Origin: Cytobacillus firmus
GTDB taxonomy: Bacteria > Bacillota > Bacilli > Bacillales > Cytobacillaceae
Length of the DNA stretch: 64,000 nucleotides
Direction of reading: 5' to 3'
Assembly: GCF_023657595.1 (NCBI RefSeq)
Contig: NZ_CP098323.1
Location: forward strand, 1,822,001-1,886,000
Of this stretch, positions 1 to 9,267 are shown in pieces. Below the pieces are notes generated by a model. It was not told the origin of the DNA. It saw only the letters and a list, made by a program, of their open reading frames with translations, and made no database searches. Every line of letters begins with the position of its first letter. The first letter of the stretch is position 1. A program made the translations under genes and the position numbers.

Positions 1-308
1 TCATCAGCCGAAAAATCAAGGACCCGCGGGTTGGTTTTGTAACAGTCACTGATGTTCAAGTAACCGGGGATCTCCAGCAGGCAACCGTGTTTATCTCAGT
101 TCTGGGTGATGAGGAACAAAGGGAGAATACGCTTCGCGGGCTGGCTAAAGCAAAAGGCTTTATCCGATCTGAAATCGGCCAGCGAATCCGGCTGCGGAAA
201 ACACCGGAAATCCTTTTCGAATTTGATGAATCAATCGACTACGGCAACCGCATCGAATCGTTGCTTCATCAAATCCAGGACGAAGGTCGTTCCAAAGAAG
301 AAGAATAA
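1..308 (+). CDS. rbfA: 30S ribosome-binding factor A, 5' end missing
   Basis: RbfA binds the 30S subunit and helps 16S rRNA 5'-end maturation, especially in the cold. The window opens inside the gene; the frame is open from base 3 and gives the C-terminal ~100 residues, starting [18 protein letters not shown]. The segment carries the KH-like core of the family ([12 protein letters not shown], then [29 protein letters not shown] and the [12 protein letters not shown] end) and an acidic tail ending GRSKEEE. The order rbfA-truB-ribF is the standard Bacillus order. The start codon lies outside the window. The stop is followed at once by a strong terminator hairpin. Confidence 0.95.
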   Translation, partial: ISRKIKDPRVGFVTVTDVQVTGDLQQATVFISVLGDEEQRENTLRGLAKAKGFIRSEIGQRIRLRKTPEILFEFDESIDYGNRIESLLHQIQDEGRSKEEE

Positions 309-310
309 TG

Positions 311-343
311 AAATGGATAGACACTTTGTCTATCCATTTTTTT
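311..343 (+). terminator. Intrinsic terminator after rbfA
   Basis: A perfect 13-bp inverted repeat (311-323 with 327-339, 3-nt loop) runs into a T-rich tract just after the rbfA stop. It separates the nusA-infB-rbfA side from truB, though read-through is possible because truB has no obvious promoter of its own. Confidence 0.85.
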
Positions 344-374
344 CTAAATACAAACAGACAAGGTGGTACATAAT

Positions 375-1292
375 ATGGAAGGAATTTTGCCGCTTTTTAA
401 ACCTAAGGGAATGACTTCCCATGATTGTGTGTTCAGGCTGCGGAAGATTTTGCGAATGAAAAGAATCGGCCACACCGGAACACTGGACCCTGACGTGACA
501 GGAGTACTTCCCATCTGCCTTGGGAGGGCAACGAAGGTGGCTGAATACATAACAGACGCAGGGAAATCTTATGAGGGAGAAGTCACAATAGGCTTTTCTA
601 CAACAACGGAAGATGCATCTGGTGAAGTCGCAGAAAGGAAAGAAGTTTCATCACCTATTTCCAGAAATCAAGTGATGAAAGTGCTTCAAAGCCTGACAGG
701 GGAAATTACACAGACTCCTCCAATGTATTCAGCAGTAAAGGTAAATGGCAAGCGCCTTTATGAATATGCAAGACAGGGAATAGAAGTGGAACGGCCGTCC
801 AGGAAAGTTACTATCTACTCAATCGAACTTCTCGATGAGAGAGAGATGTTTGAGGGTGAGAATATTACTTTCCGTTTCCGTGTAGCCTGCAGCAAAGGTA
901 CATACATCCGTACGCTTGCGGTCATGATTGGGAGTGAACTGGGATATCCTGCCCATATGTCTGAACTGGTTAGAATCCAGTCGGCCTCACTGACACTTGA
1001 TGATTGCCTGACTTTTGAAGAAATAGAAGACAGGGCCGAGAAGGGGACAATGGATGAGGTTCTTCGGCCTATGGAAGCCGCGCTTTCTCATTTGCCGAAA
1101 TTTCATATAAATGATAAAGTAGCAGAGAAAGTAAAAAATGGGGCTGTATTAACCATCCCTGATCATTTGTATGACACTAAAGGCCCAATCGCTATAGAGG
1201 GGGAGGAAGGTCTTGTTCTGGCGATTTATGAGCATCACCCCCGCAAACCAGGGTTAATGAAGCCAGTAAAGGTGTTAAGGAATGATCAATAA
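375..1292 (+). CDS. truB: tRNA pseudouridine(55) synthase TruB
   Basis: TruB isomerises U55 in the T-loop of elongator tRNAs. The protein (305 aa) has the N-terminal FKPKGMTSHD motif and the catalytic-loop sequence GHTGTLDPDVTGVLP, with the catalytic Asp at about residue 38, then the YEGEVTIG and KGTYIRTLA motifs of the TruB family and a C-terminal PUA-like region. I chose ATG 375 because AGGTGG lies about 8 nt upstream; a GTG 12 nt earlier would overlap that ribosome binding site. It is followed 66 nt later by ribF, as in other bacilli. Confidence 0.97.
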   Translation: MEGILPLFKPKGMTSHDCVFRLRKILRMKRIGHTGTLDPDVTGVLPICLGRATKVAEYITDAGKSYEGEVTIGFSTTTEDASGEVAERKEVSSPISRNQVMKVLQSLTGEITQTPPMYSAVKVNGKRLYEYARQGIEVERPSRKVTIYSIELLDEREMFEGENITFRFRVACSKGTYIRTLAVMIGSELGYPAHMSELVRIQSASLTLDDCLTFEEIEDRAEKGTMDEVLRPMEAALSHLPKFHINDKVAEKVKNGAVLTIPDHLYDTKGPIAIEGEEGLVLAIYEHHPRKPGLMKPVKVLRNDQ

Positions 1293-1358
1293 GCACTCGT
1301 TAAAAAGCTGTGCATTTATATAGGTCCAGGCTCTGTAGAGAAAAGGTGAATTATTACT

Positions 1359-2309
1359 ATGGAAGTTATTCATATACATCATCCCCATCGAATGGATAGA
1401 AACGAAATGCCTGAATTGGCAATAGCACTTGGCTATTTTGATGGTGTTCATCTGGGTCACCAGAAAGTCATCCGTGAAGCAAAATCAATAGCTGAACAAA
1501 AAGGATTAAAAAGTGCAGTCATGACATTTGATCCGCATCCCTCGGTTGTTTTGGGGAAAAGCGTTCAGCATGTGGAGTATATTACACCTCTTGAGGATAA
1601 AATTGGTATCATATCTGATCTAGGTATAGATTATTTGTTTGTTATCAATTTCACAAGGGAATTTGCTAATCTGCTGCCACAGGAGTTTGTTGACCAATAC
1701 CTGATTGGTCTTAATGCAAAACATGTCGTGGCAGGCTTTGATTATTCCTATGGACGAATGGGACGCGGCACAATGGAAACATTGCTGTTCCATTCGAGGG
1801 ATCAATTTGATTACTCGGTCGTTGCAAAGCTGGCAAAAGAAGACGAAAAAATCAGCTCTACGCTAATAAGGAAATATATTCGTGAAGGGAAAACGGCTGA
1901 GCTTCCCGGCCTTTTAGGAAGATATTATAAAACATCCGGAATCGTTATCCATGGTGACAAGAGAGGCCGGACAATCGGCTTTCCTACAGCGAATGTAGAC
2001 GTTTCTGATGACTGCATCATTCCCCCTCCCGGTGTATATGCTGTAAGATTCTCAGTAGATGGCAGCTGGTATGAAGGTGTCTGTAATGTCGGATACAAAC
2101 CTACTTTTAATCAGGAAAAAGGGGACAGGCCATCAGTTGAAGTCCATATTTTTGATTTCTCTTCAGATATTTATGGCAGGAAGGTTACCGTTGAATGGCA
2201 TAAACATCTTAGAAGCGAGAAGAGATTTGCCGGCGTTCAGGAGTTAATTGCGCAAATTGAAAAGGATAAACAGCAGACTGAGCAATATTTTGAGAAAAAC
2301 AGGGTTTAG
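1359..2309 (+). CDS. ribF: Bifunctional riboflavin kinase / FAD synthetase
   Basis: RibF (RibC in B. subtilis) phosphorylates riboflavin to FMN and adenylylates FMN to FAD. The 316-aa protein has an N-terminal nucleotidyltransferase domain with GYFDGVHLGHQKV (residues ~28-40), and SSTLIRKYI closing that domain. The C-terminal kinase domain contains KRGRTIGFPTANV and GVCNVGYKPTF. The start ATG is preceded by AAAGGTGA. Both halves and both active-site motifs are intact, so the enzyme should be bifunctional. No FMN riboswitch precedes it. Confidence 0.96.
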   Translation: MEVIHIHHPHRMDRNEMPELAIALGYFDGVHLGHQKVIREAKSIAEQKGLKSAVMTFDPHPSVVLGKSVQHVEYITPLEDKIGIISDLGIDYLFVINFTREFANLLPQEFVDQYLIGLNAKHVVAGFDYSYGRMGRGTMETLLFHSRDQFDYSVVAKLAKEDEKISSTLIRKYIREGKTAELPGLLGRYYKTSGIVIHGDKRGRTIGFPTANVDVSDDCIIPPPGVYAVRFSVDGSWYEGVCNVGYKPTFNQEKGDRPSVEVHIFDFSSDIYGRKVTVEWHKHLRSEKRFAGVQELIAQIEKDKQQTEQYFEKNRV

Positions 2310-2311
2310 CC

Positions 2312-2340
2312 TTGCTTTTTGTCATAAAAAGTTGTATTCT
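2312..2340 (+). promoter_or_regulatory. Possible sigma-A promoter for rpsO
   Basis: TTGCTT (2312-2317), 17 nt, then TATTCT (2335-2340). Both hexamers are weak matches; the location just after ribF and before the structured rpsO leader supports it. Confidence 0.35.
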
Positions 2341-2369
2341 AATTAACGTACCAAATGAACCTTTGCTTG

Positions 2370-2393
2370 GCAAGTCGAGTCACCGACGCTTGC
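2370..2393 (+). promoter_or_regulatory. Stem-loop in the rpsO mRNA leader
   Basis: GCAAGTCG (2370-2377) pairs with CGAC and TTGC (2384-2387, 2390-2393), leaving a two-base bulge and a 6-nt loop. S15 is known to repress its own mRNA through leader structures in Bacillus relatives; this hairpin, about 25 nt before the ribosome binding site, is a candidate for that element. The link to S15 is inference. Confidence 0.4.
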
Positions 2394-2419
2394 TCAGTAA
2401 CAGGGGATTGAAAATTTAG

Positions 2420-2701
<282 letters not shown>

Positions 2702-2708
2702 TCAACAG

Positions 2709-2735
2709 AAGCGGGATTTTTTCCCGCTTTTTTAT
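2709..2735 (+). terminator. Intrinsic terminator after rpsO
   Basis: AAGCGGGA (2709-2716) pairs perfectly with TCCCGCTT (2722-2729), 5-nt loop, followed by a T run. Confidence 0.9.
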
Positions 2736-3012
2736 TAGCTTTAAAAACTTGAATTTTGTTCCTGATCATGTACATACATAACTTATCCTATTTTAGCAAA
2801 CGGGAAAATTGTGCATACTATAAGATGCCTAATTTTATTATGATTAACGAGCATTTCATGCTTTTATATAAAACTGGACTGCTGGCAATGCAAAGCTTAT
2901 GAGCTTCTGCTGTCTTCGCAGGAACGCCTGCTGAATAAAGCAGGAAATTAACCAATTAAACGGACCAGGCATTGACGCCTGTCCTTAAGTGAATGCAGAG
3001 AGGGGTACAATT
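2736..3012 (+). promoter_or_regulatory. Long untranslated leader of pnp with stem-loops
   Basis: About 280 nt without a gene. Two hairpins lie close to the start codon: CCTGCT/AGCAGG (2927-2932, 2939-2944) and GGACCAGGC/GCCTGTCC (2962-2970, 2977-2984, one bulged base). Neither has a T run, so they look like leader RNA structure rather than terminators. No convincing promoter was located. Confidence 0.4.
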
Positions 3013-5133
3013 ATGGGACAAGATAAACATGTCTACAGCCTTGATTGGGCTGGGCGCAAATTGACCGTAGAGATTGGCCAGCTGGCTAAACAGGCTAACG
3101 GTGCAGTTTTAGTGCGCTATGGTGATACTGTAGTTTTAAGTACAGCTACAGCATCAAAAGAACCGAAAAATCTGGATTTCTTTCCTCTGACAGTTAACTA
3201 TGAAGAACGTTTGTATGCTGTTGGTAAGATTCCGGGCGGTTTTATTAAGAGAGAGGGCCGTCCAAGTGAAAAAGCGATTTTGGCAAGCCGTTTAATTGAC
3301 AGGCCAATTCGTCCATTATTCGCTGATGGTTTCAGAAATGATGTACAGGTTGTAAGCATGGTGATGAGTGTGGATCAAAACTGCTCATCAGAAATGGCTG
3401 CAATGTTTGGTTCATCATTAGCTCTTTCTGTGTCGGATATTCCATTTGGCGGACCGATTGCTGGAGTCAGCGTAGGCCGCATCGATGGAGAATTCATCAT
3501 AAATCCATCTGTAGACCAGGCTGAAAAAAGCGATATCAGCCTTGTTGTAGCGGGTACAAAAGATGCGATTAACATGGTTGAAGCAGGTGCAGAGGAAGTG
3601 CCCGAGGAAACTATGCTGGAAGCAATTATGTTTGGTCATGAGGAAATTAAACGCCTTATTGCTTTCCAGGAAGAAATTGCATCTGAAATCGGGAAAGAAA
3701 AAATGGAAATTGTTTTATACCAGGTTGACCAGAACTTAGAAGCAGAAGTTCGCGGCATCTGTGAGAAGGATATGATTCAAGCTATCCAGGTGCAGGAGAA
3801 ACATGCACGTGAAGCTGCCATAAAAGCAGTTAAAGAAGAAATCACAGCTAAATATGAAGGTGAAGAAGCAGACGACGACAAGCTTAAGCAAATTAAGCAG
3901 ATCCTTGATAAAATTGTTAAAGCAGAAGTTCGCCGTTTAATTACGGAAGATAAAGTTCGTCCGGATGGACGCGGATTGGATGTCATCCGCCCGCTGTCCT
4001 CGGAAGTAGACCTTCTGCCGCGCACACATGGTTCAGGTTTGTTTACACGCGGACAAACTCAGGCATTGAGCATTTGTACATTAGGAGCTCTTGGCGATGT
4101 ACAGATTCTGGACGGGCTGGGAATTGAAGAAGAAAAAAGATTCATGCACCATTACAACTTCCCTAATTTCAGTGTAGGTGAAACTGGGCCAATCAGAGGG
4201 CCGGGCCGCCGTGAAATCGGGCATGGTGCTCTTGGAGAACGTGCTCTTGAGCCGATTATTCCTTCTGAAAAGGATTTCCCTTATACGATTCGTCTTGTAT
4301 CTGAGGTGCTGGAATCAAATGGTTCAACATCACAGGCAAGTATTTGTGCAAGTACTTTGGCTATGATGGATGCAGGTGTGCCTATTAAAGCGCCGGTTGC
4401 CGGTATAGCAATGGGCCTAATTAAATCAGGCGAGCATTATTCAATCCTGACAGACATTCAGGGTATGGAAGATCACCTTGGCGATATGGACTTTAAAGTG
4501 GCGGGTACCTCTAAGGGAGTTACTGCTCTTCAAATGGATATTAAAATTGAAGGTCTGTCCCGTGAGATTCTGGAAGAAGCACTGCAGCAGGCGAAGAAAG
4601 GCCGCATGCAAATTCTTGATTCCATGCTGAGCACTATTGAGCAGCCAAGAAAAGAGCTGTCTGAATATGCTCCTAAGATTCTGATGATGTCAATCAACCC
4701 TGACAAAATCCGTGATGTTATTGGGCCGAGCGGAAAGCAGATCAATAAGATTATCGAAGAAACAGGCGTTAAGATCGATATTGAACAAGATGGAACAGTA
4801 TTCATCTCATCTGTAAATGAAGAAATGAATCAAAAAGCGAAGAAAATCATTGAAGATATCGTACGTGAAGTGGAAGTTGGACAAATGTATCTGGGCAAGG
4901 TAAAACGGATTGAAAAATTTGGTGCATTTGTTGAAATCTTCTCTGGTAAAGATGGATTAGTTCACATTTCAGAACTTGCTGAAGAGCGTGTAGGGAAAGT
5001 GGAAGATGTGCTATCCATTGGGGACGAACTTCTGGTAAAAGTTACTGAAATCGATAAACAAGGCCGCGTAAATCTTTCCCGCAAAGCCGTATTGCGTGAA
5101 CAGCGTGAGCAAAAGGAAAAAGCACAGCAATAA
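3013..5133 (+). CDS. pnp: Polyribonucleotide nucleotidyltransferase (PNPase)
   Basis: PNPase degrades RNA 3'-to-5' by phosphorolysis and is a main 3' exonuclease of Bacillus mRNA decay. The 706-aa protein has the full architecture: first RNase PH core (~10-140), helical linker (~145-230), second RNase PH core (~325-460) with the [17 protein letters not shown] and catalytic region [19 protein letters not shown], then KH (~555-615, [16 protein letters not shown]) and S1 (~620-695) RNA-binding domains. ATG 3013 (MGQDKHVY) matches the known family start and follows GAGAGGGG; an in-frame start 24 nt upstream was rejected. It is followed by a strong terminator. Confidence 0.98.
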   Translation: MGQDKHVYSLDWAGRKLTVEIGQLAKQANGAVLVRYGDTVVLSTATASKEPKNLDFFPLTVNYEERLYAVGKIPGGFIKREGRPSEKAILASRLIDRPIRPLFADGFRNDVQVVSMVMSVDQNCSSEMAAMFGSSLALSVSDIPFGGPIAGVSVGRIDGEFIINPSVDQAEKSDISLVVAGTKDAINMVEAGAEEVPEETMLEAIMFGHEEIKRLIAFQEEIASEIGKEKMEIVLYQVDQNLEAEVRGICEKDMIQAIQVQEKHAREAAIKAVKEEITAKYEGEEADDDKLKQIKQILDKIVKAEVRRLITEDKVRPDGRGLDVIRPLSSEVDLLPRTHGSGLFTRGQTQALSICTLGALGDVQILDGLGIEEEKRFMHHYNFPNFSVGETGPIRGPGRREIGHGALGERALEPIIPSEKDFPYTIRLVSEVLESNGSTSQASICASTLAMMDAGVPIKAPVAGIAMGLIKSGEHYSILTDIQGMEDHLGDMDFKVAGTSKGVTALQMDIKIEGLSREILEEALQQAKKGRMQILDSMLSTIEQPRKELSEYAPKILMMSINPDKIRDVIGPSGKQINKIIEETGVKIDIEQDGTVFISSVNEEMNQKAKKIIEDIVREVEVGQMYLGKVKRIEKFGAFVEIFSGKDGLVHISELAEERVGKVEDVLSIGDELLVKVTEIDKQGRVNLSRKAVLREQREQKEKAQQ

Positions 5134-5181
5134 TACTAACCTCTATTTAAAAGAGAAGCATTTTGCGTTGCGAATTTTCCT

Positions 5182-5208
5182 AAAAGCCAGGGGAAACCCT
5201 GGCTTTTT
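5182..5208 (+). terminator. Intrinsic terminator after pnp
   Basis: Perfect 11-bp stem (5182-5192 with 5197-5207) closed by a GAAA tetraloop and ending in T5. Confidence 0.92.
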
Positions 5209-5318
5209 ACATATACGAATTTTCATGGGCTTTTGCCCTATACTGCATACCTTTGTTACTCGGTTCCGTTCTACCTTGTCCCTTCAAATCATACTATGAA
5301 TTGAAGGAGGCATGAAGA

Positions 5319-6335
5319 ATGAGAAAGTTTATCCATATTACGATCATGTTTGTGCTGGCACTTGTTTTTATCAATAATCCTTTAACTGATCAGTATGTAT
5401 CAGGCCTGAAACAAGAAACAGATATCATAACTGTTTCCAAGCAAAAGGATTCACTATATGAAGAAATTACAGCAAAAAAAGAAGAATTCAGCATTCCTCC
5501 ACAGGATGCAAAAATAGACCCTGTATGGAAAGCCATTCCTGGTCTTAACGGAATTGAAGTAGATGTTGAGGCATCGTATAGAAAGATGAAGTCAGGCAAA
5601 AAGTTCAATGAAGATAAACTTGTATTTAAACAAATTGAACCGAAGGTGAAGTTAAAGGACCTGCCGCCGTCACCTATCTATAAAGGCCATCCCGATAAAC
5701 CAATGGTCAGCTTCATCATTAATGTGGCGTGGGGGAATGAATATTTATCCGGTATGCTGGCCACTTTAAAGGAACATAATGTGTCAGCAAGTTTTTTTCT
5801 TGAAGGAAGATGGGTAAAGAATAATCCGGAACTCGCCAGAATGATTATGGATGCAGGCCATGAAGTAGGCAACCATTCGTACACCCATCCTGACATGAAA
5901 GTGATCTCTTCTGCAAGGACAAGGGAAGAAATCCAAAAGACAAATGATGTGATTGAAGCCACAATGGATGAAAAGCTGAGTAAGCCTATTACATGGTTCG
6001 CTCCTCCAAGCGGCAGCTATAGAGATGAAACAGTGAAGATTGCTGCCGAGAAAAACCTTGGCACCGTCATGTGGACTGTTGATACAGTGGATTGGAGAAA
6101 ACCCTCCCCGGATGTGCTGATAAACAGAGTGTTATCAAAGGTCCATAATGGAGCACTTATTCTGATGCATCCTACGGAATCCACCGAAAAGTCACTTGAT
6201 AGACTTATAACAGGGCTTAAGCAGAAGAACCTGGAGATTGGAACAGTATCCGAGCTGTTAAGCGAGAAGAGAATCCAGTATAGAGAAAATAAAAATCAGG
6301 ATTTTGGAAAAAATAACAATAATAATATAAACTAA
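5319..6335 (+). CDS. ylxY: Sporulation-associated polysaccharide deacetylase-like protein YlxY
   Basis: This 338-aa exported protein has an N-terminal hydrophobic signal/anchor (residues ~5-20) and a C-terminal NodB fold. The second metal motif HSYTH (186-190) is present, as are the later motifs WFAPPSGSYRDE and GALILMHPT. The first motif, normally FDDG, reads SFIINVAWG (131-139), so the catalytic base and first metal ligand are replaced by Asn and Val. This divergence is typical of YlxY, a family limited to spore formers. It may therefore bind peptidoglycan or have altered activity rather than being a standard deacetylase. RBS GAAGGAGG; 5' to mlpA as in B. subtilis. Confidence 0.88.
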   Translation: MRKFIHITIMFVLALVFINNPLTDQYVSGLKQETDIITVSKQKDSLYEEITAKKEEFSIPPQDAKIDPVWKAIPGLNGIEVDVEASYRKMKSGKKFNEDKLVFKQIEPKVKLKDLPPSPIYKGHPDKPMVSFIINVAWGNEYLSGMLATLKEHNVSASFFLEGRWVKNNPELARMIMDAGHEVGNHSYTHPDMKVISSARTREEIQKTNDVIEATMDEKLSKPITWFAPPSGSYRDETVKIAAEKNLGTVMWTVDTVDWRKPSPDVLINRVLSKVHNGALILMHPTESTEKSLDRLITGLKQKNLEIGTVSELLSEKRIQYRENKNQDFGKNNNNNIN

Positions 6336-6377
6336 TGTAAGCATATGTCTTTGGGGTTCAGAACAGGAGGAATTTAT

Positions 6378-7613
6378 TTGATTAAGAAATATACATGCCA
6401 AAACGGAGTAAGAGTCGTACTAGAAAATATTCCAACCGTCCGTTCTGTAGCGATAGGGGTATGGATCGGAACAGGTTCAAGAAATGAAGTTCCAGAGAAT
6501 AATGGAATTTCTCATTTTCTTGAGCATATGTTCTTCAAAGGAACGAAAACGAGATCAGCCCGTGAAATTGCTGAGAGCTTTGATAGCATTGGCGGGCAGG
6601 TGAACGCCTTCACTTCAAAAGAATATACATGCTACTATGCAAAAGTATTAGATACCCATTCTGATTTTGCTCTTGAAGTGCTTTCTGATATGTTTTTTAA
6701 CTCCACGTTTGTGGATGAGGAACTGAACAAAGAAAAGAATGTTGTTTACGAAGAAATCAAAATGTATGAAGACACGCCTGATGATATCGTTCATGATCTT
6801 TTGAGCAAAGCAATCTATGAGAATCACTCACTTGGTTATCCGATTCTTGGTACTGAAGGAACGCTGGCTACGTTTAATGGCGAAACATTAAAACAGTATA
6901 TGCATGAAACATACACGCCTGAAAATGTTGTGATCTCGATTGCCGGAAATATTGAGGAATCTTTCATCAAAGAAGTTGAAAAATACTTTGGATCCTACGA
7001 AGGCGGTAAGAGAGAACGCACAGAGCAGAAGCCTGAGTTTCATTCGAACCATCTTGCCCGTAAAAAGGATACCGAGCAGGCTCATCTTTGCTTAGGGTTC
7101 GAAGGTCTGCAGGTAGGGCATGAGGAAATATACAATCTGATTGTTTTAAATAATATTTTGGGTGGAAGCATGAGCAGCCGCTTATTCCAGGATGTCAGGG
7201 AACAAAAAGGATTGGCTTATTCTGTTTTCTCTTATCATTCTGCCTTCCAGGACAGCGGTATTGTGACGCTTTACGGTGGTACGGGAGCTAAACAGCTGGA
7301 TGTTCTTTTTGATACGATTCAGGAAACCCTTGCCACACTTAAAAAAGAAGGCATCACAGATAAAGAGCTGAATAACAGTAAAGAACAGCTCAAAGGAAGC
7401 TTAATGCTAAGCCTTGAAAGCACAAACAGCAGGATGAGCCGCAATGGCAAAAATGAACTGCTTCTGGGCCGCCATCGGTCTATGGATGAAATCGTGGATG
7501 AAATCGATGCAGTTTCCATGCAGGGCGTGAATAATATGGCGAATGCCATTTTCACAGATCACTATTCAGTAGCATTAATAAGTCCGGATGGAGAACTTCC
7601 GAAAAATCTTTAA
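6378..7613 (+). CDS. mlpA: M16-family zinc peptidase MlpA (processing-peptidase-like)
   Basis: An insulinase/pitrilysin-type peptidase of 411 aa. The inverted zinc motif HFLEH is present near residue 50, with the distal glutamate in EKNVVYEEIKMYEDTPDD. The C-terminal half has the family's GGSMSSRLFQDVREQKGLAYSV-like segment. TTG 6378 is chosen because AGGAGG lies 7 nt upstream and the resulting start (MIKKYTCQNGVR) matches the family; a start 33 nt earlier overlaps that site. In B. subtilis mlpA (ymxG) influences extracellular protease levels and lies at this same place between ylxY and ymxH. Confidence 0.93.
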   Translation: MIKKYTCQNGVRVVLENIPTVRSVAIGVWIGTGSRNEVPENNGISHFLEHMFFKGTKTRSAREIAESFDSIGGQVNAFTSKEYTCYYAKVLDTHSDFALEVLSDMFFNSTFVDEELNKEKNVVYEEIKMYEDTPDDIVHDLLSKAIYENHSLGYPILGTEGTLATFNGETLKQYMHETYTPENVVISIAGNIEESFIKEVEKYFGSYEGGKRERTEQKPEFHSNHLARKKDTEQAHLCLGFEGLQVGHEEIYNLIVLNNILGGSMSSRLFQDVREQKGLAYSVFSYHSAFQDSGIVTLYGGTGAKQLDVLFDTIQETLATLKKEGITDKELNNSKEQLKGSLMLSLESTNSRMSRNGKNELLLGRHRSMDEIVDEIDAVSMQGVNNMANAIFTDHYSVALISPDGELPKNL

Positions 7614-7640
7614 TATTTATTCCAATTGCAAAATTGGTGA

Positions 7641-7674
7641 AACAGCCTGTATCATGCAGGCTGTTTTCTTTTTG
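7641..7674 (+). terminator. Intrinsic terminator after mlpA
   Basis: Perfect 9-bp stem AACAGCCTG/CAGGCTGTT (7641-7649, 7657-7665), then TTTTCTTTTT. Confidence 0.85.
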
Positions 7675-7739
7675 GCCTGGACTTCTAAAACTCCAGGCTG
7701 AACGATAAGAATATAGAGAAGAGAAAAGGAGGGCAGAAG

Positions 7740-7994
7740 ATGAGATTAAGTGAGCTGAGCGGAAAGGAAATTGTGGATGTGAAGCGTGCAGAAAGGCTGG
7801 GAGTACTTGGGCAGACAGACCTTGAAATAAATGAGAAAAGTGGACAGATTCAGGCATTGCTCATCCCTTCATTAAAGTGGTTCGGCTTCATGCGACAGGG
7901 AGATGAAATCCGGGTTTCATGGCAGCATATCAGGAAGATAGGAAATGACATGATCATTATTGATATCCCGGAATCTGAAGATCAGCAGGAATAG
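7740..7994 (+). CDS. ymxH: YlmC/YmxH-family PRC-barrel protein
   Basis: A small 84-aa PRC-barrel protein (MRLSELSGKEIVDVKRAERLGVLGQTDLEI...). The family is found in spore formers and occurs with sporulation genes, but its biochemical role is not established. The barrel motif region SELSGKEIVDVKRAERLG is intact. RBS AAAGGAGGG precedes the ATG. A moderate terminator follows it, ahead of the dipicolinate operon, as in B. subtilis. Confidence 0.88.
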   Translation: MRLSELSGKEIVDVKRAERLGVLGQTDLEINEKSGQIQALLIPSLKWFGFMRQGDEIRVSWQHIRKIGNDMIIIDIPESEDQQE

Positions 7995-8003
7995 TTTTGA
8001 AGG

Positions 8004-8031
8004 AAGGGCCGGTTAGGTCCTTTTTGTTTTT
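8004..8031 (+). terminator. Probable terminator after ymxH
   Basis: AAGGGCC (8004-8010) pairs with GGTCCTT (8016-8022, one G-T pair), then TTTTGTTTTT. Confidence 0.5.
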
Positions 8032-8103
8032 ACCGGGAAGCTAATCTCCTCAATCCCTTTATAAATCCCTTCCCACTTTGACCCATTTTCTTTTAAGTGG
8101 AAA

Positions 8104-8131
8104 ACTCACCTATTGCCCCGTTCATACATAA
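8104..8131 (+). promoter_or_regulatory. Sigma-K-like promoter of the dpaA operon
   Basis: AC (8104-8105), exactly 17 nt, then CATACATAA (8123-8131), close to the sigma-K pattern AC-N17-CATAnnnTA. The spoVF (dpaAB) operon of B. subtilis is known to be sigma-K dependent. The start would leave a long leader of about 230 nt before dpaA. Confidence 0.6.
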
Positions 8132-8364
8132 GATGTTGAAGTAGTTCATTACAACAATTCCCTTATGATTATTAATTGATTTGCCGGCCCAATTTTAACG
8201 CCATTTCGTTTAAAGATAAAACTGCTTGCAATTGCTGTCTTGTGCAACTGCTTAGTAAAGCGGCGTTGCCGGTGCGAGGATACTTTTTACCAGGAGTCAT
8301 GAAGTTGTTGGCTTCAAAAATAAATGCTTTCTTAAAAAGAAAGAAAAAAGAAGGTGAGTGTTGC

Positions 8365-9267
8365 ATGCTGACAGGAACCCAAATTGCAGTCATCGGCGGT
8401 GATGCAAGGCAGCTCGAAATCATCCGTAAACTGACCGAGCTTGATGCAAAGCTCGCATTAATTGGTTTTGAGCAGCTTGATCATGCGTTCTCAGGTGCGG
8501 TAAAAGAAAAAATAGATGAAGTGGACTTTACCAATATAGACGCAATTATCCTGCCTGTGCCCGGAACGGGCCTGGAGGGTCAGATTGAAACGATTTTCTC
8601 TAATGAAAAAGTGATTTTTGAAGAGGAAATCCTCGCCCAGACTCCAGCGCACTGTACAGTTTATTCCGGCATAACCAATTCATATTTAACCGGAGTAACC
8701 AAATCGGCGGACCGCCGTCTTGTTCAATTATTTGAACGGGATGATGTAGCTATTTATAATTCCATCCCAACAGTTGAAGGAACCATTATGATGGCAATCC
8801 AGCATACAGATTTCACCATACATGGTTCGAATATAGCTGTAATAGGCCTTGGCAGAGTTGGAATGAGTGTAGCAAGAACCTTTCATGCACTGGGTGCAAA
8901 AGTAAAGGTGGGGGCGAGAAAAAGTGAGCACATCGCCAGGATAACGGAAATGGGCTTAACCCCATTTAACCTGAAGGAAATTGAGGATGCGGTAAAAGAT
9001 GTTGATATTTGCATAAACACAGCTCCCCATTTAGTTGTAACAGCGTCCGTTATATCGAAGATGCCGACACATACGCTCATCATTGACCTGGCTTCCAAGC
9101 CCGGAGGTACCGATTTCCGCTACGCAGAAAAACGGGGAGTAAAAGCACTGCTCGCCCCTGGCCTGCCTGGAATCGTTGCTCCGAAAACAGCCGGACAAAT
9201 TCTGGCGAATGTTCTTTCTCAATTGATTAAGGAAGATTTGCAAAAGAGAAAGGGGAATACAATATGA
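8365..9267 (+). CDS. dpaA: Dipicolinate synthase subunit A
   Basis: DpaA (SpoVFA) with DpaB converts a dihydrodipicolinate-derived intermediate to dipicolinic acid in the mother cell during late sporulation. The 300-aa protein starts MLTGTQIAVIGGDARQLEII and has a Rossmann nucleotide-binding motif IAVIGLGRVGMSVA in the second half, followed by DLASKPGGTDF. ATG 8365 is selected by the GAAGGTGAG site 7 nt upstream; the frame is open much further upstream but without family similarity. Its stop overlaps the dpaB start (ATGA). The operon continues with the lysine-pathway genes that supply the substrate. Confidence 0.96.
   Translation: MLTGTQIAVIGGDARQLEIIRKLTELDAKLALIGFEQLDHAFSGAVKEKIDEVDFTNIDAIILPVPGTGLEGQIETIFSNEKVIFEEEILAQTPAHCTVYSGITNSYLTGVTKSADRRLVQLFERDDVAIYNSIPTVEGTIMMAIQHTDFTIHGSNIAVIGLGRVGMSVARTFHALGAKVKVGARKSEHIARITEMGLTPFNLKEIEDAVKDVDICINTAPHLVVTASVISKMPTHTLIIDLASKPGGTDFRYAEKRGVKALLAPGLPGIVAPKTAGQILANVLSQLIKEDLQKRKGNTI

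Noticed and set aside
5290..5297. CATACTAT before ylxY as a sigma-E/K -10
   Set aside because: The implied start would fall inside the ribosome binding site, and no -35 is at the right distance.
8176..8364. Upstream in-frame extension of dpaA
   Set aside because: The extension has no similarity to DpaA and lacks a ribosome binding site; ATG 8365 has both.
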